A stretch of 22,760 nucleotides of DNA. It comes from Larix sibirica. Taxonomy: Eukaryota; Streptophyta; Pinopsida; Pinales; Pinaceae. The stretch is taken from the NCBI GenBank assembly GCA_004151065.3, contig NWUY0300011959.1:18777-41536 (forward strand), read 5' to 3'. The notes beneath the pieces are model-generated. The model saw only the letters and a list, made by a program, of their open reading frames with translations. It was not told the origin of the DNA and did not search any database. The position numbers were made by a program, and so were the translations under genes. Below, piece by piece: positions 11,301 through 20,300 of this stretch (positions within the stretch are counted from its first letter, which is position 1; each line of letters begins with the position of its first letter).

Positions 11301-14300
11301 TAAATTTTTTCTAGTAACTGATAGATTCATGTCTTTACTCTGAACATGACTCCTAAGTTCCTAACATGACAAGCTGCAACAACCCATTGAAAATATAGGC
11401 TAAATCAGATCACTAATATCATGACCTATTATTCTTGTTGCAATCATCATAGGTATCTTGATTTCTTTCATATCATGCTATGCATTCTTAAAAAGTACAT
11501 TTACAAGTCATATACATCCTCTGTACCAATGTACACACAACACCCCCATCCCCACCCACAAATAAAAATATCAACATTCACAGCACTTTATGTTATGTGC
11601 ATGCCATTTAATATTCTGATTTGTTTGTTGAAATCTCTCAATCTCTATTCATTTTTGCTTCCAAAGTTGTTGATGTCTGATTATTAAGATATTAGGCAAT
11701 ACATATTCCAGTAACTGATATATTCACATCTTTACGCATAACAATATAGTATCTTGGTAACTTAGATGCATCATTTAACATAACTTTTGTTACTTGGTTA
11801 ACTAATGATACACATGAATTCCAATGTGGCAAGCTGTAACAACCTATGAAACTATAGGATAAATCAGCTCACCAATTTCACGACCTATATTATTGTTACC
11901 AGAATCATATGTATCTGGATTTCTTTCGTACCATGCCATGCTTTCTTAATAATATCCAATTTTGTTGTTCCGATTTTTTTTCCGCTCCCTGAAATGTCTA
12001 TGGTTGTTAATTGATATAGTATCAAGAAGAATCATTAGNACACATTAAAATTGAAAGGACACACACTAAAGGGAAAAATGGTAGTAAAGGACAAAATGCT
12101 ACTATAACACAAAAGCACTTATGCTATAAGATGAAATTACGCGTGAGAATATTAATAAACACAAAATATGATGAGCATTGGTGATTCTTGAAGAAAGTGC
12201 TCATCATCCGATGACAATCACGGTCCTTCAACGTTATTGTGGCTTCTGTGACAACCCTCAAAGCTTTCAAAGATGCGATGTTTGTTTTGTGCCACTTGTA
12301 AATTGTCTTGCTATGGAGAAATTTGTTGATTTTGTTCAATATTAATTAGGGAGGTTCCTTTTGTAATTCAATGTACTTTTCTTTGCCCACAGTTATGGTA
12401 CTTTGATTGCAGAAACCATGGTAGCCATGTTCCTATGTATAAAAAAATTGGAAACTAGAAATGATAAGAAATGGGTTAGCAGAAGTGGTTATCACAAGGT
12501 TCCAAAATGTATTGGAAACTTGGTGTAGACTTCTGATAAACCATATGAAATGGGGGGAATGCCTAGAAATGGTTTCTAGAAATGGGAGCAGTATTTTTCA
12601 TTAAATTCGTTACTCCATTCAAATATAAAAATTACAAAACCATAGACAATTATTTTTCATTGCAAATTTAAATTTGATCTCTATTGATTTTTGTTTCATC
12701 ATGATACCTATAAGAAGCACAAATAGGTGGTAGATTGTTTCCCCATGTTCTTAAAATTGGAATCAAGAAATGGCACAAATGGGTTGTTTGTAGAAGTCGG
12801 GACAAATTAACAACTAAAACCTATTGTCTATTGTCTATTTATCAAATTCATTGTTCCAATCTTGGTATTAAACATTAAATTAGAAAACAGAATTTACAAC
12901 TTGAATCTGAATGGCATATACAAAAAGACTTAATTGCAAAATTAATTAATTTTTCCATGATACATATATGCAAGAATTTGTGAATGCATAAATGTCAAAA
13001 TGCCTAATGGCAACATCAGGGCACACTATAAGCTATACAACTATTCTTAGGCGATGCTTCAAGATCTAGGTCATCACCATCTAGTGTTAGTGATGTATGT
13101 TCTTCCTTCTCTATTGGTGGATGAACAATGTTAGATAATCCATCTCTGTTTCACCCAATCTCATCCTTATCAAGCTGTCGTGCATCAATCTCACATTAAG
13201 TTGCCGGAACTGGCAATTAAGTTAGTTTGTTCCTCTCTAGTTGTCATAGGTTGATATTCATATAAACCAAAATTTCTTCCTTGTTTGCTACTTGCATATT
13301 CCTCATCAGTTGTGCTCTTCTACATCAACATCACAATAAGTTGCTGGACTTTGCAGTTAAGTTAGTTTGTTCCTCTCTAGTATTCATAGGTTGCTATACA
13401 TATAAACCAAAATTTCTCCCTTGTTTGCTACTTGCATATTCCTCATCAGTGAGTGAATAAAGTATTATGTGCTCCTATTCCTCTTGCATACAGAGGCATC
13501 GACAACTTAGGACATCAATCTAATAGTTGGATACTGAATGTTTGGACTTTGGAGTATGATTGGGCCATTGTTTCTCTATCCGTTTGTTGCAATTTTGACT
13601 CGAGTCATTCTTCACCAAACTGAAGCAAAGAAGCTGTGTTCTAATCTAGTAGGCCTCTTTTGGAGGATACATCTTTGAAATGATTCCATGAATCCTTGTT
13701 TTAACTTGGATATTGCATGAATCCTTGTTTTAGCTTGGATATTCTTGTTTCCTGTTGAACATTTTGATTTTTTGTGATGTTGCATATTTTTCAGCGATCT
13801 TTTCATCTATGCTGAGAACTACCAGTCTGAAAACGATTTCTCGTTGAAAGCATAAGAAGTATAGATTACATCTTTTTTGCAACTACTGTTCATGTCCATC
13901 CTGGAGCCAGCAGAAGTGTAGCCTTGAAAATTGAAATCTAATTCTGTTTGCTTTGAACAATTTTTCCTCTTTCTCAATAGTAGTAACATTAAAGGACATG
14001 TGTATGCACTTTTTTACTACTTTTTCCCTAGAGATGATATGAACTTCCGTTTTGGCTGTAGAAATTGCAGTTATTATTGGCAAGGAAATGACTAGTCTAT
14101 TAAATATGTGCAGAATGATCTCATTCATGGATGGGGTATGGATATGAAGCTTGGATATTGTGCACAGGTCAGATTCCTACATTTCTGGATGGTTTATTTT
14201 TGGTTACTTTAGCAGATAAGTAGAAATACATACAAAGACAGGTCAATTGTGGTGGTATAGTTTTCCATTGGTCGTAATGTTCGTAGCTATTTTAAATTCA

Positions 14301-17300
14301 TGCATTGTCATGGATTGTGACATTGTGTATTTGTATCAATGTTTTGGCTTGATCGCTGTGCCAACGTATGCATTAGTGGAGAGTTTCTGTTAGCTTTTAT
14401 CATTTTCCATTTTATTAATTTTTATGTGACAAGCAAGCTTTTGGTCAACACAGGCAAACAAGCACTTTTCCTACAATGAGAATTTATTGCAATGAAGCAC
14501 ATATGTTTAACATGGTCATGGAAGCTATCCTTTGGCTAAGCAGCTGCGACTGAGTGTATTATTCTGCCAAAATCTCTATGATTTGCACCTGGCTACAACT
14601 GCAATAAATATCTACTTATGTGGCCATGCCAGCCCACGAGAAAGGGAACACTGTCTCTGGGGGATTTGAACCTTGGTGGGCAGAATAGCAACACCCCCTC
14701 TTTACCAACTAACGAAGCTGCCGTTGACCACAAAAAACTTTTGAACAAACAAATTTGGCCCTAGTCCTCTCAAAGAAATGTAAATTTGTTACAATAGACC
14801 TGTAGAGTAATCTGTTTGGATTATACAGTGAAATTCTCTGCCGTGATAGCCAAGCTTCAGATTCAAAGGTGGATCGCATTCAATTCAAAACTTAAAAGGG
14901 ATACATTGACCATTTGACACAATATTTGTCTTGGAACATGACAGTCTTAATAGGTGCACTTCCAATTAATTAACTTAACTCAATAATGTAATTACAATTA
15001 CGACCCACTTTACATGATTGTGATTTTGTCCCTTTTACCAAGTGTTAGTGTGATAACTCTTGGCCATCTCATTTACCAAGTGTTAGTGTGATAACTGTTG
15101 GTCATCTCAAAACAAAACAAAAAGACAATACAAGGAAGGAGATGCATAACCTCAATTATCATGCTTGCTTTAACACTTCTGACAGATTTTTTCAGAATGG
15201 TAGTGCAGATATCACGGTCAAACCCACAGGAATGAAGCCATATCCTTGGCCTAAGTTGTGGATTTCTTCGACTGAACTACATATTTTTTTTGAGGTAATT
15301 ATTCTGGGGAAAACCCTCGGGCACTTCTCCTCATTTCGAGGATGATATCTTGGGTATCCCTAGATTCTCCAGGGCACGAGGCCAGGTCAACAACAGGCAC
15401 GAAGCCTTTACAACAATATACTCATCATGAGCTCAACATGTTACTTGCTGGAATAGAACTGGTGTGGAGGATAACACTCCATCCCACAACCACTTGAGCT
15501 AGACCCAATTGACATTGAACTGCAGATTACTGTGTAGTGGGACCATACCCTAAACATTCCATAAAGGTGGTGGGAATGACTTTAACATCCCCCATGTCCT
15601 AGATGATGTCTCCATTGAATTCAGAATGTTCCCTAGGTGGACCTAGGTATATTAAACTGTAAACACCATAACAAAGGGTATGAAGGGTTTTTCTGAGGCG
15701 GCACATCCCCATGCTACATAGGTCTATCCTTATGAAAAAGGAAACTTCTGCTATTCGGGGCTTTGACATGGAAATTGACACTAACCATAGAATGAAAATT
15801 AACTTTGTTTGCATCCAAATTTGCTTGAGCTGGAAGGAAACAGAGCTTGTCAACTCTCAAGCATTGCAAAATGTGATGGGAGGGTCTGCCTCTGAAAAAC
15901 AAAACCACCAACAATGCTATCTGGTTTCTTTGATGGACACCATTGACTCTTATAACTGTCTGTGTTTCATGTGAGTAGATACCAATGAACTAATAGCAAC
16001 TTCACTATCTCAATCTTTTGCTGGATCTATGAATTATGTCTTGTTCACTATTCTACAATTTTGAAATCCTAGTTTTCCTCTTCACTTTTCAGTGTTCACA
16101 TATCGGAGTTGGAACTTCTGGGCACAAATCACTGTTCCCCGCTTTCCAAGGAGCCAAACTTCTGCTTGTTCCTTCCCTTCGTGGAAGGCTCTTTATCCTT
16201 GAAAACAAAATAATGGAGATTGATGTTGTTGAAATCCTACCTTAGAACAAATCTACTTTGAGATACTCTTTGGGGACATAGTCCATGGCACATAGCTAAA
16301 AGAAGGGTAATTGTAATAGGCTGCAAGATTTTGATCCAGAGCCTCTCCACAAGTTATATCTAAAGCAAGTGTTTTTCCTAAAGAGAGAATTTTGAGGAAG
16401 TATACTTTTTGTCTCCATAATTCTTTTTTAAATTGGAATTTTGGATTTATTTATTATTTCAAGAAGTATACATTTCTGCTAGTCTTGTCACTATGCAAAA
16501 GGATACTTCTGCTACTACTATGAACTTTGACTTTGGGCATGGCACTCACAATAAATCTAAACTAAATTTTGTGGCAAACAAAAATTTCCTTGAGCTACAA
16601 ACATAAAGTGCTACTCTACTCCTAGGCATCTCCAAAATGTGATTGGACGGTCTTTTTCCGAAACACAATACTACTACTGCCGATGGTTAGTGCCTTCTTT
16701 GATGAACACAAGCGACGTATACTCTTATTTGTGTTTCCTATGGATAGAATCCGATGGACTCTTTGACTTTTAATGCCTCAGATTCAACTTGGCAACACCA
16801 TATAAAAACATGGTATTATGTTTGTCCTATGCCTCTATCCACCAGAAAATATTTATATCAGGGAGACAGAGGTGAATGGTCGTGATGCTGACTCCAAAAG
16901 GTCCAAGGAGTCTAGCTAAATTATTTGTACTCCATATGCTTAGTGCCTTTCAGCAGGGACTTTTCCGAAAATATTTTGCAGGTTCTTTAGGAGACATATT
17001 GCGCTGTACTCCCATTCTGTTATAGATACATCTCCCTTCTTTGGATTTGCCTTGATGCATTTTACAGCCGGAACCCTTATTATTGAGTCATTCATGGATT
17101 TGTATCTAGAAGGTATCTTCCATGTCCATTCCTTATGTCTCTGGGACATTTTCATGTCATATACGTCCCTCGTCCCACTGCACAAACAACAACTCCATCC
17201 CCACCACAAAATAAAATACATCAACATTTCTAGCAATCTATGTACATGCATGTTCTGTATAGTCAGATATGTTTGTAGAAATCTGTCAAACTCTATCCAC

Positions 17301-20300
17301 TTCTTGTTCCTGGAAAGCATTTGATATGGCATTGGTGAGATATGTATCATTTCTAATGCGCTATGCTTAGCGATTGTATTAGAATTCAGTTTACAAAATA
17401 TTCTCTTTGAACATCATGGAAGATTATTCACAACTAACTCTGCTTCTCAATGGAATCTGAATCATGTTATAAAACATTTATTCTGTATATCTTTATAACA
17501 CCTATTTTTATATATGCTGTACCCAGCTATATTGTACTGAAAATTTTCCAGTAACTGATATATTCACATCTTTACCAATATGGGTATAGTATTTTATATA
17601 TCTGTATAACATCTATTTTTATATATGCCGTACCCAGCTATACTGCACTAAATTTTTTCTAGTAACTGATAGATTCATGTCTTTACTCTGAACATGACTC
17701 CTAAGTTCCTAACATGACAAGCTGCAACAACCCATTGAAAATATAGGCTAAATCAGATCACTAATATCATGACCTATTATTCTTGTTGCAATCATCATAG
17801 GTATCTTGATTTCTTTCATATCATGCTATGCATTCTTAAAAAGTACATTTACAAGTCATATACATCCTCTGTACCAATGTACACACAACACCCCCATCCC
17901 CACCCACAAATAAAAATATCAACATTCACAGCACTTTATGTTATGTGCATGCCATTTAATATTCTGATTTGTTTGTTGAAATCTCTCAATCTCTATTCAT
18001 TTTTGCTTCCAAAGTTGTTGATGTCTGATTATTAAGATATTAGGCAATACATATTCCAGTAACTGATATATTCACATCTTTACGCATAACAATATAGTAT
18101 CTTGGTAACTTAGATGCATCATTTAACATAACTTTTGTTACTTGGTTAACTAATGATACACATGAATTCCAATGTGGCAAGCTGTAACAACCTATGAAAC
18201 TATAGGATAAATCAGCTCACCAATTTCACGACCTATATTATTGTTACCAGAATCATATGTATCTGGATTTCTTTCGTACCATGCCATGCTTTCTTAATAA
18301 TATCCAATTTTGTTGTTCCGATTTTTTTTCCGCTCCCTGAAATGTCTATGGTTGTTAATTGATATAGTATCAAGAAGAATCATTAGCTAGAACAAATGAG
18401 CTTCTCATCAAGTTTTATTAGTGAATTGTACAAAATACCAAATATTTGTCTTGATGTTTAGCAATGCAGGAGCAAAATCGAAGGAATACATCAGAGAAGC
18501 AAGTCATAATGTGATAGGAAAATATTTATTTGTAGGGAAATAAATGTGTAATTAAACTAAAGTGAATCTTTCCATTTTCTTCGCTCAATTCTCTTTTATG
18601 GTAAAGCATTTTTTTACTTTTAATGGTTTAATTAATAGTCTTAATCATGTTTAGATGGTTGATGAAGCGGTCTCTACATGCTTATGGATTGCCATTGAAC
18701 TATTGTTTTTTGAATGCTAAATGAATTGTGCTATTCGTTTATAATTAATGAGTGTATAAACTATGATCTTTCATATCTGTGTACAGTTCTATTTAATTTT
18801 CGAAACTAACTTTGGAACTCTAGTTGGTCAAATTGGGTTGTTTGGAGGAATGTTGCTTTTCATCTTTCCCTCTTGCTCATCTCCCTTAGACATTTTTGCT
18901 TATACTTATGGATCTGCAGCATAAATAGTGTTTTTGATGTTTCAGGGTGATCACACTAAAAACGTTGGGGTGATTGATAGCGAATACATTTTTCATCAAG
19001 GGATACAATCATTAGGTGGACCCTCTGCAAATAAGGTTTGTAAGATATCTTCACTGAGCAGTTTCTTATTAGTGACATGGTGTTTCTTAGGAATGCTATC
19101 AGGAACAATATGTGTAACTTGTAGGTCAAGTGGTTATTTTCTTTCTTTAGTTTGAAAACAGTCAATCAATTCCACTGGTTTCCAAATTGCAAAGAAGTTT
19201 TTTATGCTGGTAGGTGTTCCGTACAATTGGAATCTGCCAGATTATTGCGTCTAATAACTAATTCAAAATGAGTGAGTGAGATCCATTAATGTTGGAACAT
19301 TCTTCATTGTGCATCTACCAATGTGCTCATTTGTCATTAGCAAGTTCCATTAAGAAAAGGTTAAGGTGAAAACATACTAGTTAAAAAGTTTGTTTTGTGA
19401 CATAACATGTGCTTTGCTTTCACATTCTTCCTTGGCATGTAGTAAAGAATGCTTGTTGTTTCCTTTCCACCCACGAACACTGGGAGTTTCTAATGGAAGA
19501 ATGCCAATTCACCACAAACTAAGCCTGACCATTTCAGTTTGCATGGCCCTCTCCTTGTTTTACAATATGATGGAGAAGTGTTTTTGCATGACCTAAGGAG
19601 TGATCGATCTCTAATGGATCAACGCTGCAGGGTTTGAAGCTCTGATATGTAGTGAGAAGGTCAATGAGGTGTAGGCAAGGCTGTTGGGAGCGGGGAGCGG
19701 GAGCGAAAAACGAAATTTTCAAAAGNCTATCGAATGGTGGAACATGTATGGCTCCTCTCCCACATATCTGCATAAATTGGTGGTGAGTGTGCTTTCATAG
19801 GTTAACATTTCTTCACTGGTGCACAATAGAATTGAGAGAGTATACCTTAAGGGAATAGAGCTATTGAACACCAGGACAACATCCACTTTGTCAGTGTTTG
19901 TAACATAATAGTTGTTGAAAAGGGTATAATTTTTTACTGTAAGTTCCAAATTGTGTACTACACTGTCACATTGAATGGTGATGGGAAGTGTTCAACAGGA
20001 TCAAGATGGAGTCCCAATTGTTTAATCTATCGTTTATTCAGGATGTTTAGTGTGCTGCTAGGATCAACCATAACTATTGAGATGACCTTCTTCTTTTTGA
20101 TGTAGGCAAACAATCAAGGTATTGAGATGATCCATCCTAATCATTGCAGCAAGGGAGATAGAAGGTTCTCTTATGTTAAATGGTGGGGGATACCGAGCTT
20201 TGGGTTCATGGTCATTATATCATTGGTTGGGTGCAGTACCCCCATCAGATTTGGCTTCTGTGTCAGAGTGGTGTAAGTCAACTATATAAAGATTCCTATG

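Larger units (their letters stand above)
5696..12038 (+). repeat. Tandem segmental duplication, left copy (6343 bp)
   Basis: This begins ACACATTAAAATTGAAAGG and ends AAGAAGAATCATTAG. It is repeated directly at 12040-18386, at an offset of 6344, becoming 6348 after a 4-base indel. By eye I count 14 substitutions (5759, 5779, 5794, 6134, 6269, 6332, 6454, 6602, 7479, 7495, 8528, 8591, 9146, 9890) and none after 9890. It contains exon B of the DUF707 gene, the remainder being intron. Confidence 0.97.
12040..18386 (+). repeat. Tandem segmental duplication, right copy (6347 bp)
   Basis: Direct copy of 5696-12038 with an extra AAAT at 12990-12993. It is separated from the left copy by one N (12039). 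The right flank, CTAGAACAAATGAGC, is unique and continues the intron to exon C. Identity is about 99.8%, so the duplication is very recent or is not a true genomic duplication. Confidence 0.97.

Noticed and set aside
19639-19650. Possible minus-strand copia primer-binding site (GCTCTGATATGT)
   Set aside because: The bases that pair with the tRNA 3' end are mismatched and no LTR end is seen beside it.
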